Shown: positions 1 to 11,651 of the stretch, one piece after another
How positions within the stretch are numbered: the stretch's first letter is position 1
How the letters are laid out: every line of letters starts with the position of its first letter
From: Primulina eburnea
Taxonomy: Eukaryota > Streptophyta > Magnoliopsida > Lamiales > Gesneriaceae
Direction of reading: 5' to 3'
DNA: 64,000 bases
Assembly (NCBI RefSeq): GCF_022965805.1
Contig: NC_133116.1
Span: 3,100,001 to 3,164,000 of the forward strand
Notes under the pieces: model-generated
Told to the model about the DNA's origin: nothing
Seen by the model: only the letters and a program-made list of their open reading frames with translations
Database searches by the model: none
Position numbers and translations under genes: made by a program

Positions 1-34
1 CAAACTGTGAGATCGACTCACGCAAGTTTTTGTC
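1..34 (-). repeat. Truncated end of the GTGAGAC-type MITE
   Basis: Read on the minus strand, the first bases of the window match the 5' terminus of the dispersed inverted-repeat family described at 42814-42996 (a GACAAAAACTTG lead-in followed by GTGAG and GATCTCAC). Only the end of the element is present because the window starts here. Confidence 0.55.
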
Positions 35-1239
35 TTCTCCGATTATGATTGTCACGGCGACCAGTTATAATTAATTAGTTAATTAGGTTCCGTTTAAAAA
101 GTATTTTAAACATGTCTTTACTATTTTATAAGTAAAATAAATAAATAAAAATTTTGGATAAGATTTTCGTAAAACGTTTTTGAAAAATATTATTTAGAAA
201 AATGCTTGTTGAGTATTGTTTTAAAAAACAATTGAGATGTGTTTTTTTTTTCAGAATAAAAAATGTGGATTATACGAGATTTAAAATGTTTTCATAAATC
301 AGTTTTCCAAACATCTTCTCAATTATTTTTCACTATAATTTTTTTAAATAATTGTCCAGACATATTTGAAACTATAAATGAAATTATAGAATAGTTTTTC
401 AAATACATATTTATTCTTTAAATTTTTTTATAAAATTTTATATATTTTTTTTAAAAAAAATTAACTCTTTTTTAAATACTTTTCCAAACTAGCACTTAAT
501 ACATTTGATTCTCGGTAAGATTTTGTGCCACCCCACATAGATTTCTTGAGATAAATTATGTAAAAAATTATCAACATTTGATTTGAAGAGTTAAAAATAG
601 TTAAATAAAGAGTTGAAACCAGTGGGGTTCTTAGTTAAGCGTGTATGAGTGAGATATGTAATGAGACATGTGATCTATTAGTAATCTCTCGTGTGTCAAC
701 CTATAGGCGTCATGTGTTGATATTATATGATCTTGTTGGTTCGTTACGCCGTAAAAATAAAAACTTGACATATCTTAATGGGAAAGATGATCTCTATTGA
801 GGGGAAAATGTCAATATCAAGAAAATTATAAGACATGATATCAGGTGATATGAGACAACACCAATAATAAGTCATGTATGTGAAGACCCGAAAATTTAGA
901 CCAGAAGTTTCGAAAATTTGGCTCGCTTCAATTTCGAAATTTCTGATTTGGGATCAAGATTTCTTTATCTGATACAATTCGGGCACCAGATGTGACAACG
1001 TCCCTCTCTGAATTCATAAGTTTAACAGCTATCCAAATGAAATAAAATTATGTTTTGACTAATAATTTTAATTTATGGATTAATGGTGAGCGCTTTGATT
1101 CACCAAAATTATAATAAATGTCCATTCGAGCAGTCATCTTCAATTTGTCACTTTCTAAGTGAATTTAAAAAATGGAATATAATTTTCTTCTAGATCTATC
1201 TCTTCAAGTCGCATGATAATGAAAGTTTCAAGCTGTTGA

Positions 1240-1240
1240 A

Positions 1241-1308
<68 letters not shown>
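1240..1308. repeat. Compound (AT)n(GT)n microsatellite
   Basis: About 14 AT units run directly into about 20 GT units. It lies in intergenic DNA and is likely to be length-polymorphic. Confidence 0.95.
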
Positions 1309-1311
<3 letters not shown>

Positions 1312-1806
1312 AAATAAATAAAATAAAATAACAAAATTAATGTTAACATCATCATCCCGTTGAAAAATATATTATAATGGCAACTTTTTTTTTTTTTTTG
1401 GATTTTATATACATAATCAGTCTTGAGCTTTTCTGAAATAATGAAATTTGTGTTTTACAAGTAAATCTACATATTGTCAAAGCATTTAATATCAGTAAAT
1501 TTAGCCAGATTTATCAACGGATTGGATGCATCGGGCACGAAGAACAACTTAATCTGAAAGGTTAATGGTGACTATAATTTATATTTTAGAAAATTTATAC
1601 ATCAAAAAATGAGATTTTTGTATTTAAAAATGACCTGCTGATCTATCTATTGTGGTAGATACCATTTATGTCTTCCCTACGTCGTTTACTGAGAATACAA
1701 CAAAATTTAGCCTAACTGAAATATGTATCCATTGCAATTCACTTGATTTTTTTACTCAATGGAAAAGAAAATCATGAAAACCATTTATCTATTGTAAACA
1801 GATACC

Positions 1807-2197
1807 GTTTGGTTCGTTATTTATCCATATTTTTATCTACATTTTTATCTAATTTAATCTCATATTTGGTGCATCATATTATTTATCCATCTACCAATCA
1901 TTTATCTTAGATCAATCAAGTCATCAATCATTCATTTTAGATCAATCAAATCATCAATCATTTATCTCACATCAATTAAATCATTGAATTGAAATTACAA
2001 TATTATCCTTAATAAATAATATTCTAAATATTTTATTAATATTTTCAAAAGAATAAAACGGTAATATCACATTATCTTAAATTTAATCAAATTAATCAAT
2101 CAAATCAAACATTATATTAACTATCATTTTTATATATTTTATTATTAAAAAATATTATTTATCTTCGTACTATTGGTCTCATATCACGAACCAAATA
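1807..2197. mobile_element. Putative non-autonomous TIR element (MITE)
   Basis: The left end reads GTTTGGTTCGTTAT and the reverse complement of the right end reads TATTTGGTTCGTGAT, so the ends are inverted repeats. ATACC stands directly outside both ends (1802-1806 and 2198-2202), a possible target-site duplication. The interior contains about three diverged copies of a ~32-bp unit built on ATCAATCAT and TTAGATCAATCAA (about 1895-1990). No protein is encoded. The superfamily is not clear. Confidence 0.5.
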
Positions 2198-2346
2198 ATA
2201 CCACAAAGTACAAGTAATCCGACAAAGTTCCTCCAAACAAATGTAATTTTAGAACACTGGGCAACTTCGATACTCATGGATCATTGTGTTTCCAAAGATA
2301 TAAAGGAGGAACAATTGCCACCTGCTGTCCTTGATCCAGTTGAGGA

Positions 2347-5300
2347 TTACTTGTTTTTCACCTCCTTTTGACACACAGGACAATTCTGCAAGTGACAGAG
2401 ATGGGAGACGTTATACATGTACAAGGGAAATACATCATAGTTTACTCTACTTTCGACGGCAAATTTCATCCTCTTCTGATACAAGAAAATGGTCGGTAAG
2501 GAGTATCACCATTCCAAACTATTATGATTGGAACTTGGATCTAATTCATCCCCAAAAGCTAGCTCAAGAAAGGAAGGATTATCCAAGTTCATATATGTAA
2601 CTCTCAGGTTTATTATCCAACTTATGTGGGACAACTAACACACCCTTCATGCTCGAAAATGAACATCTAGAACATGGAATTTACAAATGACCCAACTATG
2701 GACAAAACCAGTGGTCTAACTATAGGCAGTCCAACACATAATGGTAGGACATGTGCTCTGATACCATATTAAGATTGAGAATCGGTTAGATAAATTCCCT
2801 TAATTTGTATATATGGACTTGGACAATCATCTCTCATTGAGCTAGTTTTTAGAGTTGAGTTAAGTCCAATTCCAATCTTAACACAACCGGTGATTTGGAT
2901 TTACTAAAACAAGTGCAGGTACAAACACTGGGAATGCAGAACAATGAAGATCTTCAAAAAGCACATTCGTCCCTGCATAATGATTACCTTAAAACATGTA
3001 CCTGTGGTTTGTACTGTACATGATGATATACCACTATTAAGTGTATATAAATTATGAGTAAAAATTCTATAATAAAATTCACCATTTATATTTGCATGCA
3101 GAGATATACATATGAACTCTATCTCATCCATAAAGGTGAATTTACAATAAAATAATCTTTTGGGTACATTTCTTTTCATAAGTTACTGGTATTGTGGTAG
3201 CAGTTCCACGTTGCAGAATAAGATTCAAATAGATGGGATGAGTTCATCGATGCGATTGTAGTTGAACTCAGTGACAAATAAAGAAGTAAATTATCCTAGA
3301 AAAGAAGGAAAAAATAATATTCACCTTATTCAATCGCAACCAATGAGTGATGCACTTGGAATGATAGTGGTGAGCGCAAGGCAAAATGATCAGCTCGGAC
3401 CTATTCTTGTACTCGGCACAGCATATCACACACCTAAAAATTGTTGACATGGAAAAAACCAAACCAATAAAATGATTTTCCCTTCATTCAGTTTATGCAA
3501 TAGCAACAAGTCCTTAAGTTTTATTGAATGCGCCATAGGAGGAAATCGTCCAAACCTCGAGCGAAGAGGATAATGCTATTCACCCTTATCCAAAAAAGGA
3601 GCTGGTAGAAAGGTAAACTCGACATGTGACCATGGCCAATAGCTTCAAGGGATGTGGTGGTGATTATGGTTTTCTGAGGAAATGTCTATTTTTATTGGCT
3701 TGCCTCAAGTGAGGTTGATGTGACTTACCATTCATCATTATTTGTGCTAAAATAGCATCTTACACTCTCAACACCGCATAGCTAAATGCTACTTTTAAAC
3801 ATGCATTTAGCACATAATTTACCAGCACAGATAATGATAAAAGCCAAGACAAAAAAAAAAACTTCGTAATAAATCATACTCTTCCGGTTCCTTTTTTTTC
3901 CTTGAGAAAAAGCCTGCTTTGTATTTGGAAGTTGGAAGCCGAGCTATGATATTAGGTGAAAGTCCTTTGGTTTCATTGCCAACAGATTCTCCAAGCGTTT
4001 GCAACTCCTAAAACCAAGAATAAATAAATTAATATTAAATAGAAATTTTGATGGTTACTAAGATTGCCAGCTTTAAGGATCAGTCCATAACATGCAGTTC
4101 ATGTAACCAACCTCATAACTCATGGTATCAGGATCAAAATCATCTTGCTGTATGTTCTGATTACCTCCCTGTATTAAGTAAGACGAATCAAGAATCATGG
4201 CACAACTCTAATCTCTTGTTGATTAATTGCCTACAGAAAAAGATTGTGCAATTACCACCACAGGTGTTTCTCTCGAAGATGGCCCGGTGTCAACTGTAGA
4301 TTACAGATGTCACAGTTCCCATTAGCAAGTTAAACAGGCAAATGTAAAATGAAATGGTTTAATTAGAATTAATGACGCAGGCTTATGTATGCATCCTCGC
4401 AGGGATCCTTCCTCTTTTTCTATGAAATTTTCTTGCTTGTTTTTTTAGTCTAATTCGATCAAGCATTTATGCCATGGAATGAACTACTGATGGGAACTTG
4501 CACGCATTTGAAGGCCAAAATAAATTTTCAGACAGCACAACGGAACCATTAACAGTGCCACATGAAACATCCCAAAAGGTGGATAAACCAAAAGACAGAA
4601 GTTCTGATTTAGTATAGATTTTCAAGACAAAAGTGGTGTAGAGTCTCTATAGGTTGAAACAAACTGCACACAAAATTACAGGTAAAAGCCAAGCAGTGGA
4701 GAATGAGGAGAAAAATGGTTTCAAAAGAAGGGCTAAAGTGCATCAATAATCTTATGACACGTTATTCACATGAAATAAATTGAAAATGGTATACAGGATA
4801 TACTAAATTGGATTCATCTCACAGTCGTAAGAAATTGTGGATTCATGTCATAGTAATAGGAGATTATAAAATATAATCCATGTTCAGTTACATGTATCTT
4901 ATATTTTCATTATTTAGATCATTGAACTGGGCATCTGTAGGGTGAAAAGGTGAAAAATATGGAAAGAAAGGGGCATGGCATAAAGAAATGCAACAAAGCG
5001 AAAAGCTGCGGTTTGGACATGTCGTGTATGAAGAGAGCAACATAAATGAGCCAAGATGAAAGAGATGGGCAAAGATATCACTAATTTTTAGTGTTTCCAA
5101 TATTATATATAACTATATGCTCCTTGAAAATGGGATAGAGTGAGTAAGATGAAAGAGAAGTTACAAATAATAAACCATACCATCACCATTCTTTGGAACG
5201 TCAAGACTGTTGAAGTCATCCCCCAACTCCAAGGACCTTGCAAAATCTTCATCCAGAGCCATCTGTGATTCATAATGCGGGACACGTGAGGACAAGGTCT

Positions 5301-5763
5301 CACGTTCTGACTGCAGATTCCTGCTGCTAGGTTGACCATGATCATTAATCACATGATCTATTCCGTGATTATCGTTCTGAAAATCAAGAAATGCACTTTC
5401 CTGTAAGAAAACATGTATGGTGTTAACGAATTTGTTGAGACCATAGAACGATAAAGCATTACTTTTCGCATAGTGTTGAATTCTTGAGACCATAGATAAG
5501 CATTAGTTCTCGAATAGTGTTAATGAATTTCTTGAGACCATATATAGAATGATAAAGCATTAATTTTGGAGAAAAATAAAATTTTCATTCCACAAAACTG
5601 GCTTTAAGATTTGATGTACCTGCTGTACAAGAAATTCTTCAATGTCAACATCGCCAAATTCAGGAATTGTGTCCCTGAGATGTTCGGCGATTTCAGCTGG
5701 AGTCATACCATTCAAATAATGATCATAGACCTCGTTATTCATAATAGACATTTCAGACATCAT
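2347..5763 (-). CDS. BIG BROTHER-like RING-H2 E3 ubiquitin ligase
   Basis: Six exons can be joined by GT-AG sites in matching phase: 5763-5620, 5400-5176, 4168-4112, 4007-3880, 3433-3325 and 2385-2347, giving about 233 residues. Exon 3 ends in DPDTMSYE and exon 4 continues ELQTLGESVGNETKGLS, the hallmark segment of plant BIG BROTHER/EOD1 proteins, followed by a basic FSRKKK stretch. The RING-H2 is complete only when the last 39-nt exon is added: CVIC, then LPCAHHYH, SKC and finally CPVC, with spacing C-x2-C-x14-C-x-H-x2-H-x2-C-x10-C-x2-C. Known family members are E3 ligases that limit organ size by restricting the time of cell proliferation. The N-terminal exon (MMSEMSIMNNEVYDHYLNG) is less conserved. 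The donor of exon 2 is the least certain: 5176 keeps phase, whereas the better-looking site at 5181 would create an immediate stop. Start chosen at the first of two adjacent ATGs. Confidence 0.85.
2755..2884 (-). repeat. Short solo-LTR/TRIM-like repeat, copy 1
   Basis: It lies in the last intron of the BIG BROTHER-like gene. One edge reads TTAAGATTGAGAATCGG and the other TCCAATCTTAACA. CTCTGATACCAT beside it is the complement of a TGGTATCAGAG primer-binding-like motif. A related copy, sharing GAGCTAG and GAGTTAAGTCCAA, lies at 7926-8046. Confidence 0.45.
5418..5572. repeat. Diverged tandem repeat in intron 1 of the BIG BROTHER-like gene
   Basis: Three imperfect units each contain TTGAGACCATA; two also have GATAAAGCATTA and two have TAGTGTT. 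The array sits immediately upstream of exon 2 on the coding strand. Confidence 0.6.
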
Positions 5764-7710
5764 CCGAAAGTGAATCTCTCAAATGTGCTTGGTTACCACC
5801 CTCAAATCCTATCTTTGAATCCCAGAGAGATGAAATAAATTTCAAAAGCAGAAGATAAATATAAAAAAAAAAAAGTAACGTTTATATACTCAGCAATTTA
5901 ACAGAAGTAGTACAACACTTTATATTCAATAACCTACTATGTAATAACAACTCTTTTGTTACTGTGAATGACATTTACGGATTGAAGGAGAAAACCTCCT
6001 GATATTTTGTTTCCAGTTATTCATTAGATTTTTCTTTCATTTCATACGAGGTTCGCCGATTGCTTTAATTCCAGCCAGGATACCTCCCAAGATAAGTATC
6101 AACTTATGGAAATTAGAATAGACTGAAAAAGCCCATAAAAATCCTTCAGGGGCTTATTCAACGTGAAATTAGAAGCTTTACGGACTAATAGCATAAGGAG
6201 AAACAAATACTTTAATCTATATTAGAGAGTGATAGCTAGCATACCTCGAACATAAAATATCAAATATTCAAAATCCCGATGGTTGTGAATTATGAATACA
6301 TGGGCAATAAAGGATTATTCTTTACAGTTCTAGTCATTTCATTTCTAGTGCGAGGAAATAGCTTAGCAGGAAACAAAACAATTCCCAAGTCAATACGTAC
6401 GACGTAAAATTTAAATTTACTTTCTTGACCATAAAAACCTCTAATCAAAATTGAAGTGATGCATAATATCAAACAAACGAACATTCTTATCAACTAATGC
6501 AGACACACGGAAATTCCTCAAAACTTGAAATTTTCAATGGAAGGTTTCAGGAAATTGCCAGCAACTAAGACAGAAGGAATAGGAAATACCAAACAATAAT
6601 TAACCGTGTGTATCGCACCTGAAATAGAGCAACTCCCCTTCCAAATTTATTTTGCGCTGACTTTGGCCTAGAGCTGGCACACACATTGAAGCAGTCACAC
6701 GAAATAGAATGCAGAAAGACAATATTAGATCCAGCTCAGTTTATTCAAAATCCACAAGGAACAGACTGTGGACAAAGCGGGTAATTTTCTGGAAATACAA
6801 CTTTTACATGTAAAACAACTAATCTCTTTGCAAACTAGCATCATATCTTGAAGAACCAGACAGAAACCACAGAGAAAAAAGTAATTGGTTGTCGAATTAA
6901 CTCTCAATGTAAAATAATTAGGAAAGAAGTCACCTTTCACCTCTGGAATAATGATAGTGAAAAGGGTTCTTGATTCTCCCCCTTTAATTTCTTGATATCA
7001 CACTGTCCACTTTAAAATAACAGAAAAATGCAATTTCAAGAAGGAAAAAAAAACAAAGAGTCATATGAAGTAGCAAGATTGAAGTGATAATTTAAAAATG
7101 AATTGAGAAGCAAATAGATTAGCAAAAGGAATTTTCGTATATGGAAGCAAGTGGGAAAAGTAAGAATACTTGACCATTTCTTTCTTTCATTTATCTGTTT
7201 ATTAGATTCAAAATAAAAAATTTAAATTTCATTTTCTCTTATACAGAAAAAGATATCCTGATCAATTCAACATCACTTTATGTTAATGTGACCTTTAATC
7301 GATCAGGCCCTTGCCGAAAATTTGATCATGGAGTGGCTAATTAGTCCAGTTTTTTTCAGTGCATGTGGGCAAAGAAATTTCGAACAAATTGTTGGATCTG
7401 CCGTGGGAGAACTTTCGGTCCAAGAGGGACTTTTCCGGTCCACGCAATTAATACGTCTGTCCGACTTTGGGGTAACATGGGTCATCTAAGGTCCATCTTG
7501 CTCTGTCTTCTTCTTCCCTTTCCTATTTCTTACATAATTAAGGTCCTCCGATTATGATCAATCATTGTCGTTATTATTGTCTTGTTACTATCATTATCAA
7601 CCTTATTTTTATTATCATTATATTATATTATTTTTATATTATAATATTAAAAAAGACATGATAATTGTCATTAAAATGAAGATATCAATATAATAGCAAA
7701 TAAAATTAGG

Positions 7711-7894
7711 ACAAAAGTTTGTGTGAGACGGTTTCACAGGTTGTATTTTTTGAAACGGATCTCTTATTTGGGTCATCCATGAAAAAATATTATTTTTTAT
7801 GCTAAGAGTATTAATTTTTATTTTGAATATCAGCATGATTGATCCATCTCACAGATTAGGATCCGTGAGACGGTCTCACATGAGATTCACTCTA
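7711..7894 (+). mobile_element. GTGAGAC-family MITE, full-length copy
   Basis: It begins ACAAAAGTTTGTGTGAGACG and ends GTGAGACGGTCTCACATGAG, with the conserved interior ATCTCTTATTTGGGTCATCC and GCTAAGAGTATTA. About 184 bp, non-coding. Confidence 0.85.
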
Positions 7895-7925
7895 AAATTA
7901 GTTAAATGATTGAATTCAAGCTACC

Positions 7926-8046
7926 TGTTAGTTGTTGTCCCACATCGGTTGGATAAAATAACTAGGAGTTATATATATGATAGTGGACAATCATTCTCTT
8001 GAGCTAGCTTTTGGGTTTGAGTTAAGTCCAAATTCTAATTTAACAG
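7926..8046 (+). repeat. Short solo-LTR/TRIM-like repeat, copy 2
   Basis: It runs from TGTTAGTTGTTGTCCCACAT to AATTTAACA, so it has TG...CA ends, and contains TCCCACATCGGTTGG and GAGTTAAGTCCAA. TACC occurs just outside both sides, a weak hint of target duplication. No coding capacity. Confidence 0.45.
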
Positions 8047-8377
8047 TACCTGATTGTAGTTTCTACTAGTTTATCTAAATGTTTGATACATTAACATTAT
8101 CAATATTAATATTATATATGTAATATCAATATATCATTAATACACGATTTAATAATAATAAATAACTAAATATGAAAGTGTGACCAATTAAATGCAACTC
8201 TAAAAGCCTAAATTTGATGTACTAATGAAAATTAAATAATCCGATCAAATTATTAAAATAATAATTGCTTTCAACATCAAACATAAACTCAATCGACAAA
8301 AAATCTCAATTATTCGAATTAAGTTTCATCACATACTAATTTATTGAAATATCTGGATCATAATACTACACTATATG

Positions 8378-9149
8378 GTATAGTTTGATACACTAGATAA
8401 GAGAGGTTGATAAATAATCCTCATTATCCCATATTTGGTATCTTTTTAGAAAGCTCATGATAATATCATGGGTCCGTGATAAATAATTTTATACAATTGA
8501 GATGTGATAATTTTAATTTAATGATAAAAAAACACCACAAATGACTTAATTGCCCTCAATATATAAAAATCCTAAACCTTATCAAAATTTTTATTTATTT
8601 TTATATATTATCAAAATAATGATGTTTTGAACTCAAGATAATTATATAAATGATTTTTATAAATATTTAAAGTTTTTTTTTTGTAAAAAGCTCATTTCTT
8701 TCGAACTTAATATAAAATTAAAATCAAAGAAATATATTTTTTTATTTTTATATATTATATAATATGATAATTATATAAATAAACTCGAGATAATTATATA
8801 AATAATTTTTATCAATCTAAATAAAATTATTAGTATCACTCGATTAACCATAATTGACTTGATACACAAAATCAAAGGCTCAAATATCATATTTATATAA
8901 TATATAAAATTAGGTAAAAATAAATAAATCATGCAAGCACTTTCGGCGCCGAACTCAAACAACAATTTTGAAATTATAAAATTTATTATGATAAAGTTAA
9001 TTTTGTCATTACAATCTAATATATAAATTTAATCATTCTTATTAAAATCATATCAAACATTAAATATAATATTCTACCTCTTATTTAACCTTAATTTATC
9101 CTTATATTATATATCACATGTTTATTCTAGCATATGTATCAAACTATGC
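8378..9149. mobile_element. Non-autonomous TIR element (~770 bp)
   Basis: The left end reads GTATAGTTTGATACACTAG and the right end, in reverse complement, GCATAGTTTGATACATATG, giving terminal inverted repeats of roughly 14 matching bases. The interior is AT-rich and non-coding. A target duplication is not obvious. Confidence 0.5.
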
Positions 9150-9762
9150 TTTAAAAATGCGATGTATCATGTAGTTCATTGTGAGATGGGTCAAAACATA
9201 AATCGTTCAGAATAAAATATTGGGATCGAGAATGGATTGTAAAAAATCTTCTCTAAAGAAAGTTGCATTATTTAGTATCGAGAAACTAAAACAAATCATA
9301 AAATATATGTATAAAATAAACAATCCTTTAAAACTTTGTATTTTAAAAAATTAGAAATAAAAATCTTCAAATATTTTAAAGATCGTTAATTTTATATAGG
9401 TGATGCTATATGTTTTTTTTTTAAACATATATCACGATTCACGAGTACCATGTACAAACATAAATTAATGACATTTCATTTCCTCGTATGAAACTATACT
9501 ATATACAAATAAAAATTTGAAAAAAATGAAGCTAAACTAACTAAAAACAAACCATGACCTTAAAACAAAAAGCTAGCACAATAACTTGAACTATTTTTGA
9601 ACAAGAAATTCCTCAAAAAGGACAACACTATACATGCCAATAATTAACCAGACTAATGTTATTTGCACTCCAGTAGTCGGCCATGGTATGTCAAAACACT
9701 TCTCAATGTCTCGTAATAATTTGTCTGATTGAAGTTGGAAGCTGTTCATTAACCTATGACGT

Positions 9763-11651
9763 TCAAGTTTCATCGCATTCCCATTTCGAAGTCGGGACGC
9801 AGCTCACATAGCCACACCAATGGCAACGCTGGTATCCATTCACTCCCTGGAATAGCATCACGAGTCCGACAGTAAATCTGCATTTAAAAAGGCAACCAGT
9901 TTGGACGATCGTATCAGTAACTCGAGAAGTGCAAGTTAACAACCTAGTGTAATGATACGGATCGAAATACATTAATGTTTACCCGACAAGCAGCAATATC
10001 ATAGAGACAAACCAAAGTACATATTGATAACCCTTGTACTTAGATTTTACACGAACTCCGACAGGAATATTGTGTCTTTCAATCCACCCGAACTGTGGAC
10101 GAGGTAAAAGAACAAGGCCTAGCAAGAATCCAGCCAAGAATCCGCCGATATGGGCGAAGTTATCAACATGTGGAAGAATCCCAACTGCTAGGTTAATCAA
10201 GACTATAAACAAAAGGGTTGATAATGCCACAATCTGCGAGGCAAAAAGATCGAATCAGATTGCTAAAAAGTCATTTTAGTTTTCACTTGCCCAAAACTCG
10301 AGAGCCATGAGCGACTGTTCACCTTGTTGGTGTATATAGACCAGTTTGTGATCAACTCGGAAAGCATGGCTCCAAGAAGTCCAAAAAGTGCGCCAGAGGC
10401 ACCAACAGAAATTCGGTTTTGAATAAATAAAGATGATAGTATGCTCCCACCGAATCCGGATATTAAATAGATGACGCCAACTCGCGCTGCAAGGCATGTT
10501 TTGAATTATATATCACTGAGTATACATAACATGTAATGATTTTTTTTTAAAAAGGCAATGATTCGAAATATACAGATTATTGGAGTGAGGGTTCATACCG
10601 AAGCCAAATTGATGCTCAAGTCGAACCCCGATGAAGACGAGGCTCATCATGTTTGCTAGAAGATGTATAATGCCAGCATGTAACCAGATACACGAGATAA
10701 GCCTCCAGCCTTGATGGCGGTGTACCACTTTATTCCAATTAAGAGCACCCAATTTCTCTAATCTTTGGTACCAAGAAAAGCAGAATCGAAGAGCCATTAG
10801 CTTAGATTTACTGTTTTACTTTTTTTTTTTTTTTTGAAGAACTATATTCCTTTTGTATTTCTGTGATCACCAAATGGAAAAAATTCCCCGCACAACAAAG
10901 TTATCATATATAAATTTAGGAATCATCAAATTCAGCATTGTATAAAATACAAAACTAGAGCAAAGAAAAAGAACATCGCAGAACAGTCCATAACAAAGTT
11001 TACTCCAAAACAAGAATGTAATCAATCAGACTAACAAAAAAAAACTCAATTCTAGATTGAATGTGTAAGCATAGAACCTCTACTACATTCAGATCATAAA
11101 CTAAAGCATGGTTCATAAAACCACCAAAACAAAAACAAAAACAAAATGAAATATTAAAAAACTAATCCTTGAGCTAATCAGCCGAACAATTTTTCCGCCT
11201 CAAAAACAAAAACACAGAAAAAGAATCATCCCGAAAACAATAAAAACTCGATCTTTACACAATTACACCACAATTCCGACCAAAAAAAACAAGTAAAATC
11301 AAGCGTAAATTTCAGCAAGAAACGAAAGTGAGAATTCAAGAAACAAGATACCCACGTTGCAGAAGACGGCCCAAAGAGAGGATTCTCCCTCAGCCGCTGG
11401 AAAGAAAATCTTCCAAGAAACATAGCCGCACACTTGTCATTGTCACCACGGAAACTCGAACCCCTGTTCTTCAAATCCCTCGGGCAATTATTCACATACA
11501 TCACGACAAGAAACATCGCAACATTAGCCACCACAAATACTGGAATCAGCCATGAAGTCCACTGGCTTTCCCCCTCCTCAAACGCGTCTGCGCTTGAAGT
11601 TGAAGAGTAGTTGCTTTTCTCCCTCTTGCTCTCTATATCCTCACCCGCCAT
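9763..11651 (-). CDS. Rhomboid-like intramembrane serine protease (RBL1/RBL2 type)
   Basis: Five exons, 11651-11356, 10762-10599, 10486-10323, 10233-9983 and 9877-9763, splice in phase to 329 residues. Rhomboids cleave membrane proteins within their transmembrane helices; the nearest Arabidopsis relatives I recognise act in the Golgi. The N-terminus is hydrophilic, then a first membrane helix follows ([20 protein letters not shown]). Exon 2 carries [16 protein letters not shown] and [13 protein letters not shown]. The catalytic dyad is intact: Ser184 in the GASGALFG motif and His236 in [12 protein letters not shown]. The C-terminal tail has the plant-specific cysteine-rich segment [15 protein letters not shown] before the stop. 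Length and exon structure fit a functional gene. No frameshift or internal stop was seen. Confidence 0.93.

Larger units (their letters stand above)
35..2346. other. Intergenic AT-rich DNA
   Basis: I see no coding region here. The stretch holds a compound microsatellite (1240-1308) and a putative inverted-repeat element (1807-2197). An open frame on the minus strand at 1155-1355 only translates the microsatellite into His-Thr and Ile-Tyr repeats. Confidence 0.6.
5764..9762. other. Intergenic DNA with promoter side of the BIG BROTHER-like gene and several repeats
   Basis: The first part (to about 7560) should hold the promoter and any 5' UTR of the minus-strand ligase gene. A more GC-rich patch at about 7360-7520 may be a non-coding first exon, but no splice link could be shown. 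Beyond it lie a GTGAGAC MITE (7711-7894), a TRIM-like repeat (7926-8046) and a larger TIR element (8378-9149). I see no other gene. Confidence 0.5.

Noticed and set aside
1155..1355. Open frame with His-Thr and Ile-Tyr runs
   Set aside because: It is a translation of the (AT)n(GT)n microsatellite, with no codon bias or domain.
11328..11555. Open frame antisense to rhomboid exon 1
   Set aside because: It is a shadow of the protease exon, whose own frame has clear homology and in-phase splicing.
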